Source of the DNA: Oscarella lobularis
Lineage: Eukaryota; Porifera; Homoscleromorpha; Homosclerophorida; Oscarellidae
Length of the DNA: 64,000 nucleotides
Reading direction: 5' to 3'
Assembly: GCF_947507565.1 (NCBI RefSeq)
Contig: NC_089175.1
Location: 3,461,733 to 3,525,732, forward strand
Shown here in pieces: positions 43,846-55,627 of this stretch. Every line of letters starts with the position of its first letter. Position 1 is the first letter of the stretch. A model generated the notes under the pieces. The model saw only the letters and a list, made by a program, of their open reading frames with translations, was not told the origin of the DNA and made no database searches. The translations under genes and the position numbers were made by a program.

Positions 43846-46531
43846 ATGTCAGAAATATATGAAAAAAGTTTTCGTCACTTCATGATCTCTTATTGCAAGC
43901 GAAACGGCATCAATATCGAATTGTTTCTACAAAAGCACGACTCTCCTCCTCGTGCCAATGACACGATCTATTGGGTAGAAACCGAACTTCCACGACGCGG
44001 CTGGAAAGATGCACAAATAGCAGCCTTATTGGGAGACGCGACGAAAGCAATCGGTTTGGATAGCTTGTACAACAAGTTTTCAGCTCTTCGAAAGACGCTG
44101 ACCTGCACAACTTCAGCTGGGTCTGAGCAAGATGCCGACAGCAGCGACAACTATGATATCGGTATGCTTTGGCATTTTTGTTTGCGGGTTCAGGAGAGGT
44201 GTTTCCCCTCAAGACGTTAGGACGGTGCATGAGCGCGAGGGGAGAGGTCTCATCCATGCATGCATGAACGCATATAGAGCGCCTTCAGAAAGACGGTCTT
44301 TGGAGGGAAAGGCCTTTTTTGGGAGCATAGAATTAGTCAAATGTAATTGGCAATTCTCCTCTCTAGATCGCGCAATTTCTCTCGTATGTCACCGATTAGG
44401 TCACGGATGGAGGCTGTTTTTCGTGCCACTGGGCCTTTGCGACAGTCTGCTCGACGACTGCGATTTGCAAAAAACTATTCCGGCAAAGTGTTTCAGAGCT
44501 TTTGCCAAGTGGAAGGAAAAGGAAGGAAAAACCGCCACAATATTTAGACTGTTGCAGGCGGAGTCTGACCTTATCGGCACTGCGGAAGAATTGATTGATA
44601 AATTACACTTATCCGGTACGTTTATGCTGTACAATCGCACCGAATGTGCGAGTAACTGCATGTCCAGGAGAAAAGAAATTCAAACACTTATTGAAGAAAT
44701 ATCGGGCTGAAAGCAAGCCTCAAAGGAGCCGGTAGATACGCATAGCATAGACACGCGCGTAAACGTACACGCGACGTTTTTACTTTCAGCTGTAGTCCCG
44801 GAAAGGCACGCCGTGTTAACGCTCATCAGTCATCTGCATCTACTCCTCCCGTTTCCAGACGTTTGTCTCCTAACCAGCTTCATTCTTCGGATTTGCATCG
44901 CTCAATTATTGAAGTGAGAACTGAAGCAAAATCAGAGGACCTCTATTTGCCCGAAGAGCACATAAAGTGCGCAGAAAGCTTTGTTCCTCAGGACAAAAGG
45001 CACATTCAAGTAATAGCAGTTGGTCAAACGGGTATGGGAAAGACAAAATCTATGAATCGAACCTTTGGCACGATGGCTACCGTAGCCAGACCTGGACAAG
45101 GGGTATGGTTTGTTATATTTAGGTTAAGCTCTATATAGATATAGCTGCTTTGCATTTTCTAGTCTGAAACAGCATCTGTATCTACCTACACTCGCGTGCT
45201 GCACAGAGGAGGCGGTGTCGTTCCATTTCGACTTAGCTTTACTGACACTCCAGGCCTGGGCGACAGCGATAGCAGGTTTTTGGATGATGAGATTTGCACT
45301 GCCATACGAAACGCTACGAGACTCGATGCTACAGCGTTTTTTCTCTATTTTATTAAGGCTGGCGAATCACGCAACCAGAGGCACATTGCCGCTATAAAAA
45401 AGCTCGAAAAGGCGACAGGAAAAGAACTAACTGCCGTAGTGATAACCAATGCAGTGAAAATGCCAGCGTATGGCGAATGCTCAGAAAAGCCCATCGACGA
45501 AACGTTTCGAGACTTATATAAAAACCTAGTGTCAGCGTGGACCTCGCGGACTAGAAATTAAAGGCCCTGCATCTAAGAAAGGACTCGTGTCTGAATACGT
45601 AGAATATCTACAACAGTCAGAAGATATAGAATACGATCTTACTGATGTTAGCGAGTTCGGCAAAGAACCCAACGGCGATCCATGGAGTCGCAAGACAAAA
45701 AAACTTGTCATTCAACTGTACTTTCGAAGAGAAATTCGTCGTGGATTCAAGGCATGGTTTCGGAAACAGTTGAACAGACCAACTCTTCGAGTCATCAAGA
45801 TTGAGAACGACACTGTCGAGTACGGAGATGAACGGGGAAAGTACGAGCAGGAGTGCCCATGCACGCGCTATCTCTCTCGAATTAATCTATACTTCTTTCA
45901 GATTTGGCCTTCTGCAGTTTCACACGAATCTTAGTCTAGTCTTGCATAGCAAAACTACGTACGCTTCAATGGTTTTCTCCGTGATGACTTTGAAGGCGGT
46001 TCGGGCAGCCACAAAACAGCTAGAACTTGCTGTATGTATTTAAATCAGTTTCTTTTATCAATTAACATATTAATCTGTACACAGGTCATTGAAGTCGGCT
46101 CTCAGTCGAGTAACATCGTCTTAGAAATAGAGGTTAATTAATTAATTAATTAATTAATTAATAATATCTCTGTGAGTCATGCATTTTTGCAACGTAGGCC
46201 CCAGAAGACGAATCATGTAAAGCGACAAAAGATGCCAGAGAGGAGTCTAGTAGAGGTGAGTGCAGTACATATGCACAGCTCAGAATATTTGATACAAAAC
46301 CAACTATACTCGGATTTTGTAAAACCCTCTTCAAGTTTATCAGGTTTAACGCAGTTTTTTATAGGATTCCTTAGGGCTTTTTTTATGCAAATCTGGGTAA
46401 GGATCATTTTTATATAATTACAATCACGTCTTCAAATAACACTTTAGGAATGGATGAAAGACCGCTTTGCGACGAAGCCCAAAACTGGTTGTAAAGCCGC
46501 TGGCACACGCTCAAGTGAAACGGTCGTTTGA
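43846..46531 (+). CDS. Death-domain plus AIG1/GIMAP-like GTPase protein
   Basis: First exon from ATG 43846 (MSEIYEKSFRHFMISYC..., about 100 residues, unrecognised). Exon 2 (about 44368-44617) is a Death-type domain: RLGHGWRLFFVPLG, FAKWKEKEGKTATIFRLL, AEELIDKLHLS. Exon 3 (about 44790-45102) ends with the P-loop GQTGMGKTKSMN. Exon 4 (45163 on) has the G3 box FTDTPGLGDSDSR and ITNAVKM near the expected G4. The P-loop and DTPGLGD fit AIG1/GIMAP-type GTPases of animal immunity. A one-base frame break near 45530 separates it from GLEIKGPASKKGLVSEYVEY and the rest, so the gene may be damaged or the assembly wrong. Small later exons end at TGA 46529 (EWMKDRFATKPKTGC...). Intracellular, probably a signalling or cell-death switch. 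Confidence 0.6.
46134..46162. repeat. (TTAA)n microsatellite
   Basis: About seven uninterrupted TTAA units inside a 3' intron of the Death-domain GTPase gene. Confidence 0.9.
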
Positions 46532-47009
46532 GTCACGCCGTGATTTTAGCCGCATGAGCTGAACTTGTATCTATAGTCTTACAATTTTTGCGCTGACTGT
46601 TTGAATGTTTTTATGCTTATCGCATGCAAAGAACAAAGCCAAGGTTATTGCCTCGCGCAACTGCGTATCTTTCTTTTTCGGCAGCAAGTCTTGAAAATAA
46701 GGACTCGTTGATTTTAGCTCAAGCTCTCTGCTTTGTCTTTTTGCGATGTTTGACGTACTCATACTAATGAAACAAGCTCAGGACAGCCCCAAAATATTTG
46801 TTAGCTTGCAATACATATACAGTACGTGGTCAAGTTTCGTGAAGCGAGAAACTTCAGTCAATTAACGTTAGCTGGCCTGAACAATCACGAACAAGTGATC
46901 ATGCTCTCTTGTTTCATTCTACGCAGGCTAATACTGCATATGAACATTCAATGAGTATATGTTCTTGTCCAAGTACAGTACCTTACGACATGACATGATT
47001 TGATTATGA

Positions 47010-47545
47010 CATGATTGTAGAACGTTGCAGTTTCACGCCTCTGATTGCTGCTGTTGGGTCTCGGCTGGTGGTTGTCAGCTCTTTTACTGTCAACGTTTTT
47101 GACGGAAAGCCTGGGATAGAGATACAAGAAGGCTTCTTTTTCGATTGCACTTTCGACGAAAGAGTCGGCGTGGATTCAAACTGTGGTTTCGGAAATTCTT
47201 AAAGAGACCGAATCTTCATGTTAATTCTACGACATTGAATACGCCAACGAACGTGGAAAGTATGGCCCAAAGAAATGCCTCGCGGTCTTTGTTTCTAAGT
47301 TTTATAAAGATTTGGATTTCTTCTGTTTCATACAAATATCGGTCGAGTCCTTGGACAGAAATCGCTACACTATTGATGACTTTAGACGCTGTTCGTGCAG
47401 CGGCAAATGAGCTTGAAGTTACTGTACGTTTTTATACCCAATGAGTTTCTTTGTTTTTTGTATTTTCCTCGTCAATACAGGTCATTAAAGTTTGCTCTAA
47501 GTTTGAAGGAAAAAGCACAGCATCTTCGTCGAAAATCTTACGACG
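47010..47545 (+). pseudogene. Partial second copy of the GTPase gene's 3' exons
   Basis: FRRKSRRGFKLWFRKFLKRP matches FRREIRRGFKAWFRKQLNRP of the GTPase gene, and MTLDAVRAAANELEV matches MTLKAVRAATKQLEL; the following exon start (ACAGGTCATTAAAG) matches as well. The Death domain and P-loop are missing and the frame is interrupted. It runs straight into the arylsulfatase K fragment. Confidence 0.65.
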
Positions 47546-48309
47546 ACATGAAAGCGTTTACGAAAGCCAACATATTGAAAGTGCGACGCTCCTACTACGC
47601 CATGTGCGCGCAAACGGATCGCTATCGCGACGCTCCACGTGATCGGTCGACGCGACGACACGTACGTCGTTTCCACGTCCAATCACGGTGAGGGAAATAT
47701 GGAGCACATCTGCAGACGTCAGCGGACCGGACGTGACGAAGGGGCGCGTCGTCGGCAACGTGACGTCGAATCTCGATCTGTATCCGACTATGATGGAGTG
47801 GGCGAGACTCGACGTTTCGAAGGACGTCGAGCTCGACGGGCATTCATTGTCGACTTTTTTGTTTAACAATCAGAGTCAGACGTCGTCGGCGACGCGACTC
47901 GATTTCGTTTTTGGTGAGTATCACTCGAATATGGCCAATACGGAGCATTCTATGATTCGGAAGGGGAACTGTAAGTACACCGAGTTTGGGATGACGTCGT
48001 TGTATGAGAATTATAAACCGCAGCTTTTAATTAGACTATAGATCCGGAGGAGATATTGCCGAGAGGGCGCCTGACGTTGCGGCGGAGATGGAGAAGCTGA
48101 TAAGAAGCGTTGTAGATATTCAGGCTGTGGATAAGGAGTGCAAGGAGCAGGACAAAATTTGATTCAATATGTGGTTTCGAGCGCATACGAGCGACTGGGT
48201 TAAGACGCTTGGTATGGCGGTTTACTCCAATTCGCGAACTGAAGCGTTTGAAAGTAAAGAGGACTTGGATAAAATGACCCTATGGATAAACGGAACAAAA
48301 ATTGATTAG
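47546..48309 (+). pseudogene. Arylsulfatase K-like fragment (C-terminal half)
   Basis: Pieces of a sulfatase of the ARSK type in order: RRSYYAMCAQTDRY, then in other frames DDTYVVSTSNHGEGNMEH (the metal-site region), GPDVTKGRVVGNVTSNLDLY followed by PTMMEWARL, FVFGEYHSNMANTEHSMIRK, and a C-terminal exon ending WVKTLGMAVYSNS ... LWINGTKID. The frame changes at least twice without splice sites, and the N-terminal active-site region with the formylglycine motif is absent. ARSK is a lysosomal 2-sulfoglucuronate sulfatase in animals. This copy cannot work as such. Its tail exon is the source-like match for the relics near 27.0 and 30.9 kb. Confidence 0.7.
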
Positions 48310-49190
48310 TGAGCTTGTTCTTTACGTTTTTACGTGGAAGAATAGAGCATAGACGTTTCTTTCTAAAACGATTTAGTTTCTAACGTTGTTTTCTTTGAAA
48401 TTCTCTAATATGTAGCCTATGTGCCAAGAGGTCGAACACATGGACGCGGCGAAGCTTCGATTTGGACTCTAACTAGGCTCGAATCGATGCTTGCGCGTCG
48501 TCACTGCAGGTTTCATTGCAGTGATCTGCTACTTTACGGGCATGTCTCGGCTGAGCTAAGCGGGTGGAATGACAATACCCCTAGGAGCGAAGTGCAAAAC
48601 GTCAATTTACTACCGTGGCGAACCTCCCAAAAGGGTTCTGCTTCACTCCTACTGGCCACACTACTTGACAGTCTTTGTTCGTACTCACCTGAGCCACGTT
48701 TAAGTCAGTTGAATGAAGTTATGCTTCGAAACGACGGCTTTTCCCTAAAGGAGCCCCGATTTTCTAAAAACTAGCTAAACGCAATCTTTCTCATACGTTT
48801 AACTTGCTTCGTAAGTTACTTTGACAAATAAACCTTTTCTCGCCTTCGAAAAAGCCATTGAATTCTATCACGTGACACGTTGATTTTAATTTTAGGTGAC
48901 GATTCGAGGCCCCGTACAGTTTATCGCAGTTTCCAGGAAATGCATCTTATGCCTCTTCAGACACTGAAAATCCGGCTCAGAGAAACTCAGGAGATCCTCT
49001 TCCTGCGGCCACGCCTAATTGAAAGTGGAAGGGCCAACGCCCTTGATGGTATCGCCCAAAAACACGGAAATGGTTTACGAAAATACTAAAAAACTACAAA
49101 ATGGTCACAACTATTCTAGAAAACACCGAAACGTTGAGACGTTCGACTGACGCATACTAGAAAAAGACTGCTCTAAAAAAACATCAAAAA
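48236..49190 (+). repeat. 1-kb duplicated block, copy 2 (pairs with 31010-32000)
   Basis: Second copy of the block described at 31010-32000, in the same orientation and again lying between arylsulfatase K tail sequence and the last exon of an ITIM-bearing Ig gene. Confidence 0.8.
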
Positions 49191-49218
49191 ACACAGAATT
49201 CAAGTTTCACGTGGGGTG

Positions 49219-51779
49219 CTATTTCTTTTGCATTTTAGAGTAGACAACTCCCCCTTCATTGCTTGCTAACTGCAGAGTGCCACTTTTGGATCCACTATGG
49301 TCCAAGTCAGCATAAGTCAAGTCTTCCTTTTCAGCCTAGAAATAGAAGATCATAATAAATGGCTTACTAGAACCAATGCAGAGGCTGCTTCAAATTCATC
49401 CGTGCACATGCATGATCCATGCCAAACATTCATGCACAAGCAAAACAAGATCACCTCTCCTTTTACAATCACTAGCTACTGCCTTATTCTAACTCAAACA
49501 ATACTGAGTCACACAACTTTAGCTCTAAGCTATAACCCCAGAACACCGCAGTACTACTCCTCGCGAACACAATGCTTTACTTTCTTCTTTTTGTCTACTT
49601 GGGCGTAGACATCGCCACCTGCAGGAGCTTGCTGGGCTGCTTTCTTCTTTGTCTTCTTTGACATGTCAGGTTGAGCGTACTCATCCTTTGAGGCTGACTT
49701 GGGAGCTGCCTTGGACTTCTCTTCTTTTGTAGCTGACACAGCGCCGCCTGACACAACATAGGGCTCAATTTCATTCTCTTGTTTTTTTGAAGAGGCTGCT
49801 GCTGAGACTGGCACTGCCTCTTCTATTTTCCTAAATGATGTAGCCCGCACATAACACAAGAAAGAGATTAGAGACGTTTATGCATACCCAAGAGGCACGC
49901 TGTCTTTCTTGTGTCCGTCAGCTTCGTCACTGCCTGAAGAATCTTATTAAAAATATGTAGAACGTTAAAGCAGAAATGAGGTTAATTATCGCTGCTCTAC
50001 CATTGCAACAATTAAAGCAGCATAAGGAACACTTGTAGGAATCTGCACAGCATGTAGCTTTGGATTCATTGGGTTCTTCACAGTCACCCTGAGTTCCACC
50101 TAAACGGAAAAATGTAAAGCGCGGAATGTGAGTAGAACCGTGATTTTACAGCAGTCGTCGTAACATTTGAAACAGCAAGAACAACACTTTCGTTGCAAAC
50201 ATCGTCGGCATGATAGATTGATAGGACAGAGAAGGAGCAGCAAAAGAGCAATCACAGCTGCTACGCCACCACAAGCACAGCCAACTATCGCTCCAACACT
50301 AAGACCTTTACCTAAAAGTCAACTTAAATTATACTGAGTGAACATTAGATCAGTAGGCACTGGAAGGTGACGAGGCGGATGGCATTGCACTACTAAAAAA
50401 TTCGGTCATACTTGCTACAACAGAAAGAAACATTAGAAACATGTACAGTACTGTACGTCAATTTATAACACCTTACATGTAGATGCTTCTTCATTGGTTT
50501 GAGGTGGTGAAGGAGTGGGTGTTGGTAGTAGGTCTAAAATATACATTACTCTTAGCGCGCAATAAAAAGACAGTATAGAACATCAACCTTTGTTTAGAGT
50601 TTCATTGAACTGTCCATGCAAATTAGCAGTGATTAGCCTGCATGTTCCATTGAATATTGGCACATCCATGCTGTTAATAGACGCGTTTGCTTGATATGTA
50701 GGCACTCCTAGCATGTCTGGACTTCCCATTTCCTTCCACGTCAACTCAACGCTTTGATTTCCACAAGAATATGTGCCTTTGTACACCGGTGGAAAAGACT
50801 TGATGGTACAGGTAACAGTTCCATGAACCACGGAATTAGCCACGACGCCGCACTTCGCATCGTCAAGATCTGTACAAACTTGCATTAACACATGTCTACT
50901 ATACCTGTATTGCGAAACGCTTACAAAATGCCAATAATTTGAAACTGACTTGATGATAGCCAACATCATTGTCACCAATAGCAACGTATGTACCATTTGT
51001 TGAAGTCTTCACTTGACGAACATAGTGCTTGTAGAATATTCCTGTACCATTGAGCTGCACCAAATCGCCGTTTTTTGTCAAATTCACTACAGTATCTTCT
51101 TGGGTAACATTGATTCTGATCACAAACGGTTTGCTTATGTTTACAATAACACTCTGGCCAGATGCTGGATTTACAGATAGCATTGGAACAGCTTTGCAAA
51201 ATCAAAATGCCTTTATATACAAACATAATGCAAAAGAACGTACCCCTGATGGTGAGATTTGCTAGACCACTTAGTTCAGCCGAGAAGGGTGAAAAAGATA
51301 CTACACACTGGTAAACGTTGTCATTCAGAGAAGCATTCACAGCGCCAATTGTCAAGCTTGTGCGCTTCTCTCCCAAATTGCCGGTGACCGAATAAGGAGA
51401 ACGCGCTTTTGAACCAACAGAGGAGATATCGCCCACCTCGTCAGTTGGAAGAATCCTCCACACGAAGGCACGGACAGAGGTAGATCCATTGAATTTATAC
51501 GAAAGTGTTGCCATTGCTCCATCAGCGACAAAAAACTTCTGGGAGCCTTCGTCACTGACTTCGTGATGTATCGACTTAGCTGCTCCTGTACGCGGTGAAG
51601 ACGACGATAATTAAAGGTTATAGAGTCACACAACGTAACCATTAATACCTACCAACTGGACTGTATGAATACGCTTCTGTTGAAAGACACGCAAAAATCG
51701 AAAGAAGAACGGGATGATACTGGCTGAGTAGCAGCATAGTGAGAACCAAGTAGCCCGGATAAACGCAGGCTGTGGTCAT
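49219..51779 (-). CDS. Ig7: divergent Ig-type receptor with canonical ITIM tail
   Basis: ATG 51779 opens a hydrophobic leader (YLVLTMLLLSQYHPVLLSIF). The V-type domain (about 51590-51245) has AMATLSYKFNG, FVWRILP and NDNVYQCVVSF, so it keeps the F-strand Cys but has Tyr for the B-strand Cys. Domain 2 (about 51190-50945) has STNGTYVAIGDNDVG and no cysteines. Domain 3 (about 50870-50590) is Cys-containing (GTVTCTIKSF, GTYSCGNQS). Then come stalk exons, a helix exon about 50313-50155 (GGVAAVIALLLLLLC, SCRRCLQRKCCSCCFKC), an extra Cys-rich exon about 50099-50003, and tail exons almost identical to Ig1: EPYVVS, DEYAQP, DVYAQV, then LTYADLD, a canonical ITIM, and VVYSKM. The ectodomain is unlike all other members, so this is a new head on the Ig1-type tail. 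Confidence 0.8.
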
Positions 51780-52114
51780 GTGTCTTCCTTCTTTTCCGCT
51801 CGTTCTATGTTTTCTTTTCCTTTGTTTATTAAGAAATTTGCTATCTGTTGTAGGTGAGCTGCATGTGAATTTTACATTTAGATGAGCTTCCTTTTTTAGC
51901 CTGTAGCCAAGTCGNNNNNNNNNNNNNNNNNNNNNNNNNNNNNNNNNNNNNNNNNNNNNNNNNNNNNNNNNNNNNNNNNNNNNNNNNNNNNNNNNNNNNN
52001 NNNNNNNNNNNNNNNNNNNNNNNNNNNNNNNNNNNNNNNNNNNNNNNNNNNNNNNNNNNNNNNNNNNNNNNNNNNNNNNNNNNNNNNNNNNNNNNNNNNN
52101 NNNNNNNNNNNNNN
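51780..52114. other. Promoter of Ig7/Ig8 interrupted by a 200-N assembly gap
   Basis: The run of N at 51915-52114 is exactly 200 bases, the style of an arbitrary scaffold gap. It removes the signal exon and the start of the V exon of Ig8 and part of the shared divergent promoter. Confidence 0.95.
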
Positions 52115-53605
52115 CTCTCAGAGGGGATAGGGTGACATTGCAGTATTTCTTTCGCGGCGAAGCTCAGTCAGTACTTTTTGGTTGGTCTATAATAGTCGGA
52201 GGGGTTTCGACTTCGTTATCCGTTGTTCAAAACCCCGCTCGATTCACGACGACCAATTCTGGTCTGAATGCAACGATTGCTTTCAACTTCGATGCGACGA
52301 TTCCGGACGGCGCGTCATTTCGTCCTGTAGCCACGGCTATTATTAATTCGTCATCGTCGTTGCACTTTGCTGGATCAGTGACAGTAAAGCTCGGAGGTAG
52401 TCTACTGTAGTACACGTACTTTTGCTCAGATGCACGTTTTCTGATCTATTTAGTAATTCCCAAGCTTGACAAAATTTCAAATGTCTTTGTTGCTGAGGGA
52501 GACCCAATAAATATCGCCGTAAATGTCATTGAAGGAAGGCCGAATCCAAATGTTACATTCACAACTCGTGATCAATTGCCAATGTTTGTGGCTCTGAACT
52601 CAACGCACTATCTAATCAGAAAGATGAGCGCGTCCGTTTCTGACGGAGGAGTTTATAGGGTTGAAGCAACGAATGCAGTTGGAAGAAATACAACAAATTT
52701 CACAATCACAGTTCGTTGTAAGTGACACAGAAAGTTGATGCACGAGAGAAAACATGTTTTTGGCAGTTCTGAAATTGCTTGACTGTGATTTGTGCAATGC
52801 AAAGAATGGGAGTATAGCAAACTGTACTTTCAGTTCCAGTCCAAAGCCTACTGAAGTTGAATTTGACAGCCAGATAGTTCCAATGAAGGAAGTGGTTGAA
52901 TTTGACATGGACAACTATGTTGTATCTGTGGCAATACCTGGACAACCTCGTCAGTACACATTTATGATAACCAATGGGTACAGTTCTCCAATTGTGATAG
53001 AATGTAAGCCATTATTTTGTGTGTAAGTGCAGCTAATATTGTTTCATTGTAGGCAACCCACCTGTAGCTACAGTTGCTCCATCATTGTTTGCCACAGGTC
53101 AATTTTGTGTCTAGCGGAAGTTACTTGTACTGGGCAGTATGCATTTGTAGACAAGAAAGTGACTGAAATAAGTAAAATGACTTCTCAGTCACCGTCACCA
53201 AGCATCACTGAAGGGAGTTGTGAAAGAAACAAAGGTGCTTTGTTGTAGATGGGTGTAGAGAAGTAAATTTTAAGTGGAGATATATTATGCAGGCTACATC
53301 GCTGCGATAGCAGTTCTTTCTGTGTTGCTTAGTGCTGCTCTAATTGGAATATTGATCCTTTGTGTTTACATGAAACGGTATTGATATTTACCATTTGATT
53401 GTTCGCACCTTTATTTTTGTAATGATGTAGAGGAAAGAGGAAAGAAGATCCTGTTTCAGCAAAGGAAACAGAGAAAGAAAAAGACGTTGAAATGCATTCA
53501 AGCTCGCTCTATCAAGATGCGTCGAAACTTACAAGGGTGACAGAAACTCATGCAAAGGGTACTGCTGCCATGGCTGAGTATGCTTCAATTCCAGAGACAA
53601 AGTAG
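52115..53605 (+). CDS. Ig8: Ig-type membrane receptor with YASI tail (5' end in gap)
   Basis: Enters at the V-like exon (RGDRVTLQYFFRG, LFGWSIIVGGVSTSL, TIPDGASFRPVATA), whose start is in the gap. Ig-like 2 at about 52453-52718 (INIAVNVIEGRPNPNVTF, SDGGVYRVEATNAVG), domain 3 about 52766-53003, two stalk exons, helix at about 53292-53377 (IAAIAVLSVLLSAALIGIL) and tail from 53430 to the stop at 53603-53605 with SSLYQDASKL and AEYASIPETK. All phases agree with Ig2. Its minus partner is Ig7. Confidence 0.8.
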
Positions 53606-53699
53606 CACCAAAGTTCTTGCACTGTAGGCTCGGTTGTAACTTCTTGTGGACACGTTTCTCTTTGTAACTGCCTTTATAATCCTTTTTTTTCTAATCTTT

Positions 53700-54180
53700 T
53701 CTGAAAACATTGCAACAAAGAAGCAACCGCTGGGGAAGCAGATTTTTCGACGATTCCGTTAACATGTTATTCGCAGCCACAGAGCAGACAAACTGCGTCC
53801 ACAGTCTATGCTGCGTCGATCTCAGATCTTTTGCAGCGTACAATAAGTGAAGAAAAATTGCGTAGCTTTCTTTCTTCAGAAGTAGACGACATAGCAGGAA
53901 TTACAGATGGAAACGGTATTCCATAGGCACCGACCGTACCTGCATCTGTCTGTCTTGCTATTGAAACTTTGATTCATTGGAAGGATGCAACGTCTGCAGT
54001 CAGGACGTCTGAAACGTATACGCGAACTTCTGAATATGTCACAGAGACGTAAAGTAATCGCTATGTTATCTCCTGAAATCGCCGGAAACGTCTGATTTTG
54101 TAGACGTTTCAGTTGAAAGGAATTTTTTCGAGTCAGTGCGCAGCGAAAAATGTGACATGTAGGGAACTTTTATAGCAGCT
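53700..54180. repeat. Convergent intergenic block between Ig8 and Ig9
   Basis: Contains the conserved 3' block also seen after Ig2, Ig10 and Ig12, followed by TTTGATTCATTGGAAGGATG, repeated near 57597 and in part near 61338, and the hairpin at 54085-54110. The spacing between the blocks gives an array period of about 3.6-3.8 kb. Confidence 0.7.
54085..54110. repeat. Perfect 9-bp hairpin in the convergent spacer
   Basis: GAAACGTCT and its exact reverse complement AGACGTTTC flank an 8-base loop. The same hairpin is at 57715-57740, and a decayed one near 61430-61455 has the stem broken. Confidence 0.7.
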
Positions 54181-54347
54181 AGTTGTTGAAACATGTACAG
54201 CCTATAAGTAGCAAACAATGCCGATATCAAAGCTTCAGGACACAAAGAAGAGCAAGAACGATCAAAGACAACCACCAACAGTGATGGAAAGGAAGCACAT
54301 GCAGTTACACTCCTAAGTTTCAGATTCTCCGCCGTCTTGCGACGGCA

Positions 54348-55583
54348 TCACTTGGTGGGCGTACTGATACTCGTTGTGCTAGTTATTAATTAAAGGTCTT
54401 TAAAACTAAAGCAACATCAAATTATTATACTCACCGACTGGTTGGTGCTATCGTAGTAGTTGGTACTGCCGTTGTAGATAAAGTAGGAACAGATTGGTTG
54501 CCTATAATGAGAACAATAGTACCTGCAGTTTTACAAAAAGACGACTCACATTCTACCAGAATTGGAGAACTGCACCCATTGCTTATCATCAGTGCGTACT
54601 GACGAGGTTTCCCATGTATTGACACAGATATGACATAATTTTCAAATCCAACCGCTTCCTTCACTGGAACTAACTGGTTGTCAAATTTGACTTCAGTAGG
54701 CCTTGGACTAGAACTGAAAGTACAGTTCACTACGCTCCCATTGTTTGCATTGCACAAATCACAGTCAAGCAATCTAAGAACTGCCCAAAACACGTTTCTC
54801 TTGTACGCCAAACTTTGTGCCACTTACGATGAACTGTGACTGTGAAATTTAATGCATCTTTTCCAACTGCATTCATTGCGTCAAGCCGTTAACCCTATAA
54901 ACTCCTTCATCAGAAATAGACGTGGTCATCTTTCTGATTAGATAATGCGTTGAATTCAGAGCCACAAACATCGATGATTGATCAGGAGTTGTGCTTAGCT
55001 AAGAGTGTGACATTTGGATTCGGTCTTCCGTCAAAGACATGAACAGAAATATTGTCTCCCTCGGCAATCACATGAGAAATACGATCAAGTTGAATTTTGG
55101 GAATTACTAGACACGCTCGATGCGCGCACACGTGCAGTGAATCAAGGAATAGCAGTACCTCCGAGTTTTAGGCGACTGATCCGGCAAACGACGATGACGA
55201 AAACGTCATACCCCTAATTACAGTCGTGACCGTAACTAAAGGACGAAATGACAATTCGTCTGCAATCGACGCATCGAAGTCAAACTCCAGCGTTGCAGTT
55301 AGACCAGAAGCGTTAGCGGAGAATCGAGCGGGATTTGGAACATTGAATAAAGAAGTCGATTTTGCTCCAAGGCTCAGAAACCATTGAAAAGTTACTGACT
55401 GAGCTGCGACGCGAGAGGTGTACGTCAATGTCACCCTATCTCCACGAAGAGCGAATAAATCAGTACACGTTGAACTACAGACACCTTTTTTCTCAAACGT
55501 AGACTAGTCATGAGTGAACAAACCAGATTCTGAGTATTATGCAATGGTTAGAAGAAAACGATGCATAGATTCGTCCGAGACAT
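54348..55583 (-). pseudogene. Ig9: broken three-domain Ig-type gene
   Basis: Very close to Ig11 but with damage: the signal exon has lost one base (reading MSRTNLCIVFF then a stop), the end of the V exon is shifted near 55168, and the second Ig-like exon is shifted at about 54890 and 55005. Domain 3 and the stalk (54823-54431) are intact. The predicted stop after RTTSISTPTK is at 54348-54350, as in its secreted-type siblings. A pseudogene, paired head-to-head with the intact Ig10. Confidence 0.75.
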
Positions 55584-55627
55584 GACACACAGCTGCGGCG
55601 GAGCGAAAGTTAATCTACGCATGCGCA
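55584..55627. promoter_or_regulatory. Divergent spacer of Ig9/Ig10
   Basis: 44 bases between the start codons, including TACGCATGCGCA just before Ig10. Although Ig9 is dead, the promoter must still drive Ig10. Confidence 0.45.
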
